A DNA stretch of 64,000 nucleotides from Hippasteria phrygiana (GCA_037893225.1 JAZGUH010000003.1:558001-622000); one strand, 5' to 3'; counted from the stretch's first letter, positions 12,148 to 20,565 are shown. Notes: generated from the letters alone by a model not told the origin. Numbers and translations are program-made.

Positions 12148-12170
12148 TTTATAAAGTCGTATATTTTATA
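12148..12170 (-). promoter_or_regulatory. ATG-proximal AT box, copy 1
   Basis: On the minus strand this reads TATAAAATATACGACTTTAT then AAA, directly followed by ATG. It is identical base for base to 13744-13766, which abuts the ATG of the neighbouring gene. Identity in otherwise unrelated spacers suggests a promoter with almost no 5' leader. Confidence 0.55.
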
Positions 12171-12177
12171 CAACTTA

Positions 12178-13743
12178 TTATTTAATTTTTTTTTGCATGT
12201 ATACGAGAATCAAAGTACCGACACCTACCAATAACGCCCACACGTGCTCTGCCAACCAACCTACCGACTTACTTAATAGATTAAACAACCAACTCGCGAT
12301 ACTACCCAAAATACCCGGTAAAGCGGCTAATAACTTACCCCCCAGCTTTTTTAGCAAATTAGCCAAGTTTTTTAAATGATTACTTATCCAATCTTTCACG
12401 TTGCCTCCTGGCTTAGGCGGAACCGGAGTCGGAGCAGGAACAACCGCTGCTGCAGCTGTTGCACCACCCCCACCAATAGCCGCCACCAAAGAAGCAACGA
12501 TCGTACTTATAGCTAAAGCAAACGCGGCCAATATACTTACAACCGTCACACCCTGTTCTCGAAACAGAATTCTAATCTTTTCTCTTAGCGAGGTATCTCT
12601 TTCTAATATTTTATTAACCGTTTCTTTGATTCTAGCGATTTGACTTTTGAGTCCTCGTTCATTTTCGAGCGCCGCTGTCATTCTAGCGGATCTTTCATCA
12701 TTTAGATCTTTTAATCGATTGGCTATTTCTCGTCTCTCTTCTTCGCTCGTTGCTTCAGTTAGTTCAGCTTTGGTTTGATTAATTTCATCATCTAACCTTC
12801 TTACTTTAGCTAAATTTAATTCTAACTCACCTTTGAAAGTTTCTAACGATTTGCTTAAACCAGCAATTTCTCTAAGGTTCTTTAATCCTGTAATTTTAGC
12901 CATTAATTTTTCTCGTTCATCTACTACTTTTTCTCGTTCATCTAATGCAGTTCTTCGTTTAACTACTACTTCTCTCGATCTATCTAATGTTTCTACTCGT
13001 CCATCTAATATATTTACTATTTCACCTAATTCTTTCGCTTGTTCATCTAATGATTTTTCTCGTTGATCTAATGCATCAATTAGTATATCTATTTCATCTA
13101 GTAATCCAGTAAAATCAACATCTTGTTTCGTCAAATCTACTTCTTCTTCTCTCAATACATCTACGACTACTTCTTTTACGATATCGTCAACATCATCGGC
13201 CGCTTTTGGAAGTTCACTCATCTCAATATTTTCGGGGTGTATCTGGCTTATTTCTTGTTGTACTCGCGTAGCTACGCTTGTAGGGCGCAATTTCGTCGTT
13301 ACAGTTGTTATCAAACCAAACTCGTCTCGTAAAAATAAACTGGCTTTAACTCTAGAAACAGCTTTAATTCTTTTCGCTAACTCTCCAATACCTACACATT
13401 TTTTGGGGTCGTTTTTATACGTCAGCAAGATATTGTCGTAGTAAATACCATCGTTTTCTTGATGAAATTTTTCATATCTTATATTCGTCGGTTTTTTATA
13501 ACCTCTGTCTTTCATAGAATCATAAAACGATTCTGCATAACCAGTATTTATGCGACCTGAAATTTGATCTAATCTATCAATCGCTTCATCCGTCGTTTGT
13601 GGGGGTGGAATCGAAAAATCAGTCTCTTCATCTCGATCTTGATTTTGATAATCTTGGTCATATTCAAAATCATCATCTACATCATTTTGTTCGTCTTCTC
13701 GACCCATTTCATCCATAGGTATAAATTCTCCACCTTCAGCCAT
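12178..13743 (-). CDS. Polinton protein, acidic N-terminus, long coiled coil and C-terminal membrane segments (521 aa)
   Basis: Function unknown. The first 50 residues are strongly acidic (Asp/Glu/Gln). Residues about 210-400 contain heptad-like runs with recurring LDERE-type units, so a long coiled coil is likely. A Gly/Ala-rich hydrophobic stretch (VVSILAAFALAISTIVASLV) is followed by a Pro-rich linker. Two further hydrophobic segments come near the C-terminus, ending in a basic tail. Around residue 150 a PTSVATR unit derives from the palindromic word at 13262-13290. The frame is open end to end. The architecture would suit a membrane-anchored structural or fusion-type protein, but that is inference only. 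Confidence 0.75.
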   Translation of the reverse strand: MAEGGEFIPMDEMGREDEQNDVDDDFEYDQDYQNQDRDEETDFSIPPPQTTDEAIDRLDQISGRINTGYAESFYDSMKDRGYKKPTNIRYEKFHQENDGIYYDNILLTYKNDPKKCVGIGELAKRIKAVSRVKASLFLRDEFGLITTVTTKLRPTSVATRVQQEISQIHPENIEMSELPKAADDVDDIVKEVVVDVLREEEVDLTKQDVDFTGLLDEIDILIDALDQREKSLDEQAKELGEIVNILDGRVETLDRSREVVVKRRTALDEREKVVDEREKLMAKITGLKNLREIAGLSKSLETFKGELELNLAKVRRLDDEINQTKAELTEATSEEERREIANRLKDLNDERSARMTAALENERGLKSQIARIKETVNKILERDTSLREKIRILFREQGVTVVSILAAFALAISTIVASLVAAIGGGGATAAAAVVPAPTPVPPKPGGNVKDWISNHLKNLANLLKKLGGKLLAALPGILGSIASWLFNLLSKSVGWLAEHVWALLVGVGTLILVYMQKKIK

Positions 13744-13766
13744 TTTATAAAGTCGTATATTTTATA
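13744..13766 (-). promoter_or_regulatory. ATG-proximal AT box, copy 2
   Basis: Identical to 12148-12170 and likewise directly upstream of an ATG. Looser versions (an ACTATAAA or TATAG core ending within about 10 bases of the ATG) precede the genes starting at 14493, 16008 and 26040. Confidence 0.55.
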
Positions 13767-13768
13767 TT

Positions 13769-14004
13769 TTACGTAGTATTTACCACATTCTGAGGAATTA
13801 TTCCTTGGCTCACCAACCAAGTCTGAGTAGCTAGAGCGCTACCTACCGTAGCGGTGATTTTAACCGTATATCTTCTACGTCTAACTTTCCTAAATCGGCG
13901 GGCTTAATTTTCAAAAGTTTTTTACTCAACATAGTATAACCTACGGTCAACAAACTCAACACAGCGCCGTGATAAAGAGTATTTGCAACGTTCTTCGTAT
14001 CCAT
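13769..14004 (-). pseudogene. small Polinton gene broken by a frameshift (about 78 codons)
   Basis: From the ATG at 14004 the frame runs 53 codons to a stop at 13843-13845. It includes a hydrophobic stretch, GAVLSLLTVGYTML. A second frame, one base off, is open across the middle and continues to a stop at 13769-13771 with a protein-like sequence containing VKITATVGSALATQTWLV. The switch would fall around 13870-13905. I read this as one small membrane-type gene with a single-base frameshift. The function is not recognised. The gap of otherwise unexplained DNA between two tightly packed genes supports a real gene here. Confidence 0.5.
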
Positions 14005-14034
14005 TTTACTTGTACTAACATTTTATTTTTTTAT

Positions 14035-14493
14035 TTATTCCATTTCTAATAGTTCTTCAACTTTAGGGGTTGAAGTTGCGATCGTAACCCCTACCCCCAC
14101 CTCTCGCTGCGAATCTACAGGTTTACTCTTTTTAAACGCGAGATATCCAATTCCTAAAACAACCAAACCAACTATCGCATATCCCCAGCTCGGAATGTCT
14201 CTCATCGTTAGCGCTGGCGTTTGCTGGGGAGCTTCTTCTTCTATACTTTGCATTTTTTGTATTTGTTCTTTCATCTTTCTGTTTCTTTCGGCCAGTCTTT
14301 TACCTTGCTCTACTCTTTTAGGGTCTTTTACTCTTTTTTTTGTGACTCTTGATAGAGCCGACTGAGCCGGCTCTTGGGGAGGCAGAGCCGGCTCTTGGGG
14401 AGGCTGGGGAGGCTGAGCCGACTCTTGGGGAGTCTCTTGGGGAGGTTGTGGAGTCTCTGCTACTTGATCCGTCGTTGTCGTTTCTAGACTCAT
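14035..14493 (-). CDS. Polinton Pro/Gln-rich single-pass membrane protein (152 aa)
   Basis: Function unknown. Residues 15-45 are repeats of PQPPQE/PPQEP. Residues 50-80 are basic. Residues about 103-120 (SWGYAIVGLVVLGIGYLAF) form one transmembrane segment followed by KKSK. A short tail follows. The N-terminal 59 codons overlap the end of the upstream gene in another frame (14318-14493). A TATAG-type AT motif precedes the ATG. The GYLAF-type anchor resembles the C-termini of the 587-aa and 137-aa proteins of this element. Confidence 0.7.
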   Translation of the reverse strand: MSLETTTTDQVAETPQPPQETPQESAQPPQPPQEPALPPQEPAQSALSRVTKKRVKDPKRVEQGKRLAERNRKMKEQIQKMQSIEEEAPQQTPALTMRDIPSWGYAIVGLVVLGIGYLAFKKSKPVDSQREVGVGVTIATSTPKVEELLEME

Positions 14494-15049
14494 CTTTTAT
14501 AGTAATACTATTATTATTTGTAACGCTATTATTACTACTATCTACCTGTAAATGTTTAGTCGTGATCAACATAGCCACCAAAGGAGATAAATAAACCCCA
14601 TAATTGTAATGCACTTCGCAAAGTAAACTGGACAAGCTGCTAGAAATAACGGGGTCTTTTTCTAAGTCGTTAACGAGGGCTTCTTCAGAATCTAAACAAA
14701 GTTTATAACCGAATGGCGAAGCCAGCGGCAAAGTCGCGCCTAAAGCTTTTGCGTAAAAGGTCAACACGCAACTCCCCAAACTGACTATCATTTCTTTACC
14801 GAGCTTGGCTTCGTATCTTTTATATAGCTTTTCTTGTTTTTCAGCGGTCAAGCTCTCTATTTCATTGACGGAGTATTCTTTACCGAAATATTTTTTAGAA
14901 TCACCGGAAGCAACTACGCCTAAAAGTCTATTTTTAGGATCTGGGGTCGTAGCTACAGTCGTCACTAAGCTATGCGCTACGGGTGTAGCAGTTACTGTTG
15001 GATGAGGTTCTTGAGATAACGTGCTTAGAGATTCTATCGACTTGATCAT
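14318..15049 (-). CDS. Polinton protein with hydrophobic core and SPRAGS-repeat tail (243 aa)
   Basis: Function unknown. The N-terminus is Ser/Thr-rich and includes TTVATTP, a diverged copy of the VAT unit. Residues about 85-165 are moderately hydrophobic, with two likely membrane-associated stretches. The C-terminal 75 residues are Ser/Asp/Asn-rich and end in repeats of SPRAGSA and a basic KSHKKKSKRP tail. Its last 176 bases overlap the start of the next gene in a different frame, so the SPRAGSA repeat and the PPQEP repeat of the neighbour are the same DNA. Confidence 0.7.
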   Translation of the reverse strand: MIKSIESLSTLSQEPHPTVTATPVAHSLVTTVATTPDPKNRLLGVVASGDSKKYFGKEYSVNEIESLTAEKQEKLYKRYEAKLGKEMIVSLGSCVLTFYAKALGATLPLASPFGYKLCLDSEEALVNDLEKDPVISSSLSSLLCEVHYNYGVYLSPLVAMLITTKHLQVDSSNNSVTNNNSITIKDESRNDNDGSSSRDSTTSPRDSPRVGSASPASPRAGSASPRAGSVGSIKSHKKKSKRP

Positions 15050-15164
15050 TTAAAATAGAACTATATTTTTTAATCTTATTTCTACAAGAAATATAATCGT
15101 AAGAAAATAAAGATAAGTTGATGGCTATTACTAGTTTTAATAATAGGTCTAGATATTCTATCAT
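14970..15164 (-). CDS. possible small Polinton ORF (64 aa)
   Basis: The frame begins MIEYLDLLLKLVIAINLSLF, a plausible signal-anchor, and runs 80 bases into the next gene in another frame. The ATG lies just right of the tandem-repeat block. It could be a small membrane protein or a chance frame. I lean slightly to chance because its last third only shadows the downstream gene. Confidence 0.3.
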   Translation of the reverse strand: MIEYLDLLLKLVIAINLSLFSYDYISCRNKIKKYSSILNDQVDRISKHVISRTSSNSNCYTRSA

Positions 15165-15165
15165 A

Positions 15166-15385
15166 TTTTATAGATGACTAGATAATCTATAGTTATCTAA
15201 CAGTTATCTATAGATCATCTATTAGTTATCTAACAGGTATCTAACAGCTATCTATCAGTTATCTAACAGTTATCTAACAGCTATCTATAAATCATCTAAT
15301 AGTTATCTAACAGTTATCTATAAATCATCTAATAGTTATCTAACAGTTATCTAATAGATCAACTATAGATCAACTATAGATCAAC
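15166..15385. repeat. 11-bp-period tandem repeat (GTTATCTAACA) beside the ATPase stop
   Basis: Repeats of GTTATCTAACA mix with a longer unit containing CTATAAATCATCTAATA, running to about 15358. Three copies of TAGATCAACTA (about 15355-15385) follow, the last of which encodes the C-terminus and stop of the ATPase. It is almost pure A/T with regularly spaced C and G. This is the only extended low-complexity non-coding block inside the Polinton. Confidence 0.8.
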
Positions 15386-16008
15386 TGCCAACAGACTGGA
15401 TGATCAGTTTTTACCAATAATTTACTAAAAGGCACATCTCTTAAGATCTTTTTAATTCTCGATCTTTCTTCTAAAGGAACCGCATCATTTTCATCGAGAC
15501 ATTGATCGAAACTATTTTTATCTTTGCAATAGAACAATACGACAAATGCAGTTTGAGCTCTAAAATCTGTCATTACGCAATTATACTTTTGAGTCATCAA
15601 CCAACAGTAGTGATTGTCGTGCCTACCGCTAAACGCCAATTTCGTTAAAACGCAAGTGTTTTTCCCGAGCGCTGCCTTACGATATTTTATTTCTTGTTCC
15701 GAGCTACAATCGTCTATCAAAAATAGAACGTGCGATCCTTTAAATCGAGCTCTATAAAATTCTAAAGCTTCGTTGAGAGACACCTTTTCTACCTCTAAAT
15801 CGCATAGGTATATCTCGGGATCTAACCACAACCAACGTCTCTCGCGATAAGTCTTGTTGTTGCTTAACGTAGGACAAATAACTACGATATTTTCAAAGTG
15901 ATCTTTATACTCAGTTTCTAATAGATCTAAAATATATTTGGTTTTACCCGAATTAGTCCTACCGCATACTAGCGCGCAGTGTGGTGCTTTTGGAAACGTT
16001 TTATACAT
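15370..16008 (-). CDS. ATP: Polinton packaging ATPase (A32/FtsK-HerA type, 212 aa)
   Basis: This is the genome-packaging ATPase shared by Polintons, adintoviruses, virophages and nucleocytoplasmic large DNA viruses. It would drive DNA into a capsid by ATP hydrolysis. Walker A GRTNSGKT is at residues 16-23. Walker B VLFLIDD is at residues 94-100. A downstream LMTQKYN segment sits where the sensor motif is expected. The length is usual for the family. The frame is intact from a start preceded by a TATAG-type AT box. It lies directly downstream of the major capsid gene on the same strand, the usual capsid-packaging pairing. The C-terminus runs into a tandem repeat, so its last few residues may have been altered by repeat expansion. 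Confidence 0.93.
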   Translation of the reverse strand: MYKTFPKAPHCALVCGRTNSGKTKYILDLLETEYKDHFENIVVICPTLSNNKTYRERRWLWLDPEIYLCDLEVEKVSLNEALEFYRARFKGSHVLFLIDDCSSEQEIKYRKAALGKNTCVLTKLAFSGRHDNHYCWLMTQKYNCVMTDFRAQTAFVVLFYCKDKNSFDQCLDENDAVPLEERSRIKKILRDVPFSKLLVKTDHPVCWQLIYS

Positions 16009-16034
16009 GGCTTATTTATAGTAAGGACTATATT

Positions 16035-17312
16035 TTAAGAGTAACTACCGCTAAATCTTCCATCTTCTAGCACCAACTGACCATCCATCACCAAGAAAAC
16101 GTAGCACGATAGTCCACCAGATGCCTCAGCCTCTCTTTCTAAATGGAGAGAAATACCGCCACCTACGTCTCCTATTTTCCTGCCAGAACCGTGACTTTTG
16201 TTGTCGTCGGTTACCCTCGTATCTAACCAAAGACCGTAACTAGTGCTTAAGTAATCTCCTAGCGTCATATCGTGTAAGCCTAAGTCTTTGGACACGCTGG
16301 CACCAAATTCTGTATTAGAGTCGCCGAAAAACTTGGTAATCTCATCCCAGTGTTGATAACGCTTCATGCCCTGACTATACAATTGATTCGGCTTACCCTC
16401 TATCGTAACGTCTACTTTTTCGATCTTTGGATTATAAAAAATTCGAGGATCTTTTTCGCCCGATTCTTTAAATAAAAGAAGTATACCTTTGAGACTTCTA
16501 ATGGCTTGATTAAGATTAATGTTCCAAGTAGTATCGGACTTGTTTAACGTTAAAACCGTATATCTTTGAACTTTTTCGTATAGAAAATGAGTTTTACCTC
16601 GATATTTTTGTCTGATACTATCGGCCAATGTTTTATTAGTCACCGTTTCAAACTCGAGATCTAACCCCGAAATTTTATACTTCGCGTTAGAATCGGTAGA
16701 TTTTACTACGCTCGCGTGATCGTTAAATGTAAATTCATAAGTTAGTCTATCTTTGAGCGTCGATGGACTAAAAGGCTGATGATCCGTAAGCATTTCAAAA
16801 TCTAGAGGAATGTAATATCGATTACCGTAAGCATTGGCAATCGCTTTGTCTTTTCCACCATTCGCGCTAGCAACCCCATCGCTAGCGCCGATTCTGAGTT
16901 TCGTAACGTTAGAAGTTTCGAGTCCTCGATACGCATCGTTCGCGCTGGCTGGTCGCCACAAGTCTTTATACGCGTTATATACATCAGCATCCGTAAACGC
17001 TACGAAATCTTTACCTTCTAGTTTGATTCTTACGCCACTAATTAAATTTCGTGCGACGTTATAATATAGAGTTCTTGCATCATCTTCGCCAGTGCCTTCA
17101 GATTCTAAGTCTATATTAAAAGCTAATCATACAGTACCCGGTACTACTACATCGTCTTGACTCAACATAGGAAATTCAACGATCAACAGACTGCCAGCCC
17201 CTGCGGTACTAGGATTATGAGTAATAACCAACGATTGTCTCAACCCCTTTAACGCTCTAGGATTTTTTAAACTTCTGTGTGGATTCAGTTTGCTTCCATA
17301 AATTGCGTTCAT
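16035..17312 (-). pseudogene. Polinton major capsid protein (double jelly-roll, PY-type), interrupted by one stop
   Basis: This is the main shell protein of the predicted Polinton particle. From the ATG at 17312 the frame runs 61 codons, meets a TGA at 17127-17129, and continues in the same frame without further breaks to 16035, about 425 codons in all, the family's normal size. Recognisable features are a PLDFEML stretch followed by YEFTFND in the middle, and Tyr/Trp-rich strands typical of the double jelly-roll. The first open frame after the stop with an ATG begins at 16961 and would miss about 117 residues, so no functional product is expected from this copy. It lies between the ATPase and the 137-aa membrane protein on the same strand. 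Confidence 0.88.
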
Positions 17313-17350
17313 TTTACTTAACGAAACAAAAAAAAAAAAGCAAAAAACTT

Positions 17351-17764
17351 TTAAACAAACTTATAAACTAAAAATCCTAAAACAGCAGTGCCTCCTACGA
17401 TAAAAGCAATTTCACCATCTTTTTGACCTTCGCTGGGTACGTAAAAGTCTGACAATACAGGTTCACGAGGTAATCGCATATCTTCGTTGGTTACTTCGTT
17501 ATATAGTCTCAACGCCTCATCTACATTTTTAAAATCTTTTTGAGCCCTGGCTTCTTTATGTAGTCGATCGTTTAGATAATCTAGAACCTTGGTTCTTTGT
17601 TCCACCCACTCTTGTTTAGCTCGAGTTAATTGTTCTAAAGCTAAATCGTGTCGTTTACGTTCTTCAGCCGACGACCCACCCATCTTCGAAAATAGAAAGT
17701 TCGATCCGCTAAACGCTAAAGCGTTTACAAGAGCTCCACCAATCATCATTAATGCACTCGCCAT
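17351..17764 (-). CDS. Polinton small membrane protein with two hydrophobic ends (137 aa)
   Basis: Function unknown. I place the start at the internal Met at 17764 (MASALMMIGG), because the longer frame to 17815 would overlap the divergent integrase start and lose the spacer. Residues 1-27 are hydrophobic and Gly/Ala-rich. The middle is charged and helical. The C-terminus IAFIVGGTAVLGFLVYKFV is a tail anchor. Its position next to the major capsid gene suggests a virion membrane or internal protein, which is inference. Confidence 0.7.
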   Translation of the reverse strand: MASALMMIGGALVNALAFSGSNFLFSKMGGSSAEERKRHDLALEQLTRAKQEWVEQRTKVLDYLNDRLHKEARAQKDFKNVDEALRLYNEVTNEDMRLPREPVLSDFYVPSEGQKDGEIAFIVGGTAVLGFLVYKFV

Positions 17765-17805
17765 TTTTAATAAGTCGTTAAAATTTTTACAAAGTATAAA
17801 ATAAA
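17765..17805. promoter_or_regulatory. divergent AT-rich spacer between membrane protein and integrase
   Basis: Only 41 bp of almost pure A/T separates two divergent start codons. On the minus side AACGACTTATTAAAA abuts the ATG, resembling the ACGACTTTATAAA box of two other genes. On the plus side it ends AAAGTATAAAATAAA before the ATG. Confidence 0.5.
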
Positions 17806-18813
17806 ATGGAAACAAAATTAAGTAAAATATTTTACAGTCCTAAAGGATATTGGAAAGGTGCAGGCGCTATAAAAAAATTGTCGTTAAAAGCTAACGTACC
17901 CGAGTTAGTCGTTAGAAATTGGTTGAGAAAACAAGCCATGTGGCAAATTTATTTGCCTGCCCCCAGTTTTATACCGAGACCTACGAGTCTCAATAAGGTT
18001 ATAGGGCGGCCCAATGAACAACATCAAGCGGATCTGTTGTATCTACCTCACGATGTAGTTAAACGTAAAAGATATAAATACGCGTTGACGATCGTCGATG
18101 TGGCCACTCGATATAAAGAAGCTGAACCCTTGATGAATAAAACGAGTACTCAAGTTGTAGAGGCGATAAAAAAGATTTACAAAAGATCGCCCTTGTCTTG
18201 GCCTCTCACGATAAAAGTAGACCCCGGTACAGAATTTATGGCTGAATTTAATACTTTGATGCGGACTCGCAACGTCGCAGTACAGAAAGGCGAGGTTGGC
18301 AATCATAGAGCTCAAGGTATAGTAGAAAGATTTAATCGTACTTTAGCCGAAAGATTATTTGGCCATCAATACGCTAAAGAAATGTTAGAGCCTACCGAGC
18401 GCAGCCGCGAGTGGGTAAAAAGATTGCCCGATGTCATAAAAGCGTTAAACGACGAAGAAACTAGATCGATATCGACTATGAAAGGCGAACCGTTAACTCC
18501 TCGAGCGGCTATGTCTCAGTTAGAAATAAAACAATTGAGTTCCTCGAGGCTCAAGAGCCCCGAGGAACTTTTAAGCGTAAATGACGATATCGTTAGATAT
18601 CTTTACGCTCCTGGAGAGCTCGAAAAAGACGTTAGAAGAAGAGCTACCGATCCTATTTGGAGCTTAGAAATGTATACGATTAGAAGGAGAACGACAAACC
18701 CCGGACAGCCTGCGTTGTACTGGCTGACTCACGGCCCCAAGAGATCGTTCGTTAAGAAAGAATTAATGGTCGTTCCATCAGATACTGAGTTACCACCTTC
18801 CTCAGCGACGTAA
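17806..18813 (+). CDS. INT: Polinton integrase (retroviral-type, rve fold, 335 aa)
   Basis: It catalyses insertion of the linear element ends and makes the short target duplication. The N-terminus (residues 20-45) is helical, like a small DNA-binding domain. The catalytic core carries D76 (in HQADLLYL), D139 (in KVDPGTEF) and E174 (in QGIVERFNR), the DDE triad in the expected order. The C-terminal 70 residues (IWSLEMYTIRRR to FVKKELMVVP) resemble the chromo/SH3-like tail of Polinton integrases. The frame is complete. It faces away from the small membrane gene and converges tail to tail with the 587-aa gene, overlapping it by 12 bases. Confidence 0.95.
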   Translation: METKLSKIFYSPKGYWKGAGAIKKLSLKANVPELVVRNWLRKQAMWQIYLPAPSFIPRPTSLNKVIGRPNEQHQADLLYLPHDVVKRKRYKYALTIVDVATRYKEAEPLMNKTSTQVVEAIKKIYKRSPLSWPLTIKVDPGTEFMAEFNTLMRTRNVAVQKGEVGNHRAQGIVERFNRTLAERLFGHQYAKEMLEPTERSREWVKRLPDVIKALNDEETRSISTMKGEPLTPRAAMSQLEIKQLSSSRLKSPEELLSVNDDIVRYLYAPGELEKDVRRRATDPIWSLEMYTIRRRTTNPGQPALYWLTHGPKRSFVKKELMVVPSDTELPPSSAT

Positions 18814-20565
18814 AATATCGTAAGCTAGATACCCAACCCCAGCAGCGGCCATTAAACCAACGACTAAAGCCGTTTTTTCTTGTTCGTGCGAGTCTGGCGG
18901 TTGAGTTGGTGGCGTAGCTATGACCGTAGGGAGTGGCGGAGGGGGTACTTGCGTAGCTACGACCGTAGGGAGTACGTCTGAGAATGGAGGTGTAGGGGTT
19001 GGTGATGGGTCTAAATTCTCTAAATCGTCTAAATCGTCTAAATTTTGCTGGGTTACTGTACGACTCTTTTTTACGGGAGAGGGTGGGGTTGGTAACGGAT
19101 CTAAATCGTCTAAATCGTCTAAATTCTGCTGGGTTACTGTACTACTCTTTTTTACGGGAGAGGGTGGGGTTGGTAACGGGTCTAAATCGTCTAAATCGTC
19201 TAAATTTTGTTGGGTTACTGTACTACTCTTTTTTACGGGAGAGGGTGGGGTTGGTAACGGGTCTAAATCGTCTGAGTTCAAGTTGATGTTTAATCCTATC
19301 GATGCGCCGGGTGTAGCTATCTGTATATTATTATTATAACCTTGGTGAATACCGACTAAAAGCTCCATATTTGATGGAATTAAGTACAATCCAGGGCTAA
19401 TCACAAAGTTTAACGAGCTTCTAGCGTACTGTAAAGAATTTTGAAATCTGGTTATAGAAGATTCCAAGTCCGTATGGCTGTTGATGATATCTTCTACTAT
19501 ATTTTCAAATTGTCTTTGTGCATCTAATCCGGTACCTGCAGTTAGTATACTCGTTTTTGTTTGGGCTTGCGCACCGAGTATGGCGTACACGTACGTTCTA
19601 ACGCTTTCGTTTATTTTTTCTATACCAACGTCGGTAAACGAGCTCTTCTGACGTATAAACTTTCTAAAACCGAGTCGTACAACGTCCGCGGATTGTCTGA
19701 TATACGCAAGCGTAATTTTACTAAAATGTTTCGCATCGCCTGACTCTACAAATCCCATGTAGGTGGCGCCGGGGTTCATAGCTTCATAATCGTATTCCCA
19801 CAATTTATTATGCGTCACATATTTACCCGTACTCGGTTCATATTCAGCCGAAACCTTGTAAAGCTTAATAGGGGTATAATTTTTACCGGGTACGGGTAAA
19901 GGTATACCTGGCGAGTACTTGTTTATGTTAAACGCATAAAAATAAGCGGTACCTAATCCTCCAGAAGTTAAGTCTACGGTCTGTTTAAAACTCACGTTTG
20001 GATCAACATTAAAATGTCGACAAATATCGCTATAAGCGCCTTTATCGATGCCATTGTCTAGATCGTCGAATATATTGTCTCCTGGAACTGGGCATTTTAG
20101 AAAGTATAGTATCTTTCTGATCGTGAAATATACGTGAAACTTGAATAAAGCCGATATTACGGGGTTTTTATGAAGCAATAAGTCTAGTCCTACGCCGCAA
20201 CCCGACGTCGCGCACCAAAATGCGAAGTTGAGTTGATTTTGATAAAACGTCATGGGGTCCGATGCATAGCGTTGTACCACTTCGTCGTGTTTTACGTCGG
20301 ACATTTTATAAGCGCTAAATATATCAACTAGTCGAGCGATAAAAGACCTGTTGTCGTTGGTGTTTACGATGATGTTAAGTTGACTCAAGTGCATGTTCAA
20401 CGGGGTACTCTCCGGGGCAATCGCTTCGTGCTTGTCGCTAACGCTTTGTGCTTGCGTAGCTACTTGAGTACGCCCTACGCGAGCAGCTAGATTCGCGATA
20501 TCTAGAGCATTCGTTACCGGTCGATTATTAGGGTCTAAAAATTTCACAAATTGAGCGAATTTCAT
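18802..20565 (-). CDS. Polinton large protein with 27-residue tandem repeats and C-terminal anchor (587 aa)
   Basis: Function unknown, although its size and position suggest a conserved structural protein. Residues 60-430 look globular, with a Cys-containing hydrophobic stretch (FAFWCATSGCGVGLDLLLH) around residues 115-135. Residues about 431-515 are three tandem 27-residue units rich in DDLDPLPTPPSPVKK, encoded by 81-bp DNA repeats. A Pro-rich linker follows, then a hydrophobic C-terminal anchor near residues 562-584. VAT-type units derived from the GTAGCTACG palindrome occur once near residue 36 and twice in the Pro-rich tail. The frame is intact. Confidence 0.78.
   Translation of the reverse strand: MKFAQFVKFLDPNNRPVTNALDIANLAARVGRTQVATQAQSVSDKHEAIAPESTPLNMHLSQLNIIVNTNDNRSFIARLVDIFSAYKMSDVKHDEVVQRYASDPMTFYQNQLNFAFWCATSGCGVGLDLLLHKNPVISALFKFHVYFTIRKILYFLKCPVPGDNIFDDLDNGIDKGAYSDICRHFNVDPNVSFKQTVDLTSGGLGTAYFYAFNINKYSPGIPLPVPGKNYTPIKLYKVSAEYEPSTGKYVTHNKLWEYDYEAMNPGATYMGFVESGDAKHFSKITLAYIRQSADVVRLGFRKFIRQKSSFTDVGIEKINESVRTYVYAILGAQAQTKTSILTAGTGLDAQRQFENIVEDIINSHTDLESSITRFQNSLQYARSSLNFVISPGLYLIPSNMELLVGIHQGYNNNIQIATPGASIGLNINLNSDDLDPLPTPPSPVKKSSTVTQQNLDDLDDLDPLPTPPSPVKKSSTVTQQNLDDLDDLDPLPTPPSPVKKSRTVTQQNLDDLDDLENLDPSPTPTPPFSDVLPTVVATQVPPPPLPTVIATPPTQPPDSHEQEKTALVVGLMAAAGVGYLAYDILRR
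19022..19273. repeat. 81-bp coding tandem repeat, three copies
   Basis: Each unit contains TTTTTTACGGGAGAGGGTGG, GGTAACGG and AAATCGTCTAAATCGTC, with only a few base differences between units. The period is a multiple of three, so the reading frame is kept. Confidence 0.9.

Noticed and set aside
15166..15385. CRISPR-like array
   Set aside because: There are no unique spacers; it is a simple short-period tandem repeat in a eukaryotic element.
18920..19339. Plus-strand frame with repeated VTVLLFFTGEGGVGN units
   Set aside because: It is the antisense shadow of the 81-bp coding repeat in the 587-aa gene.
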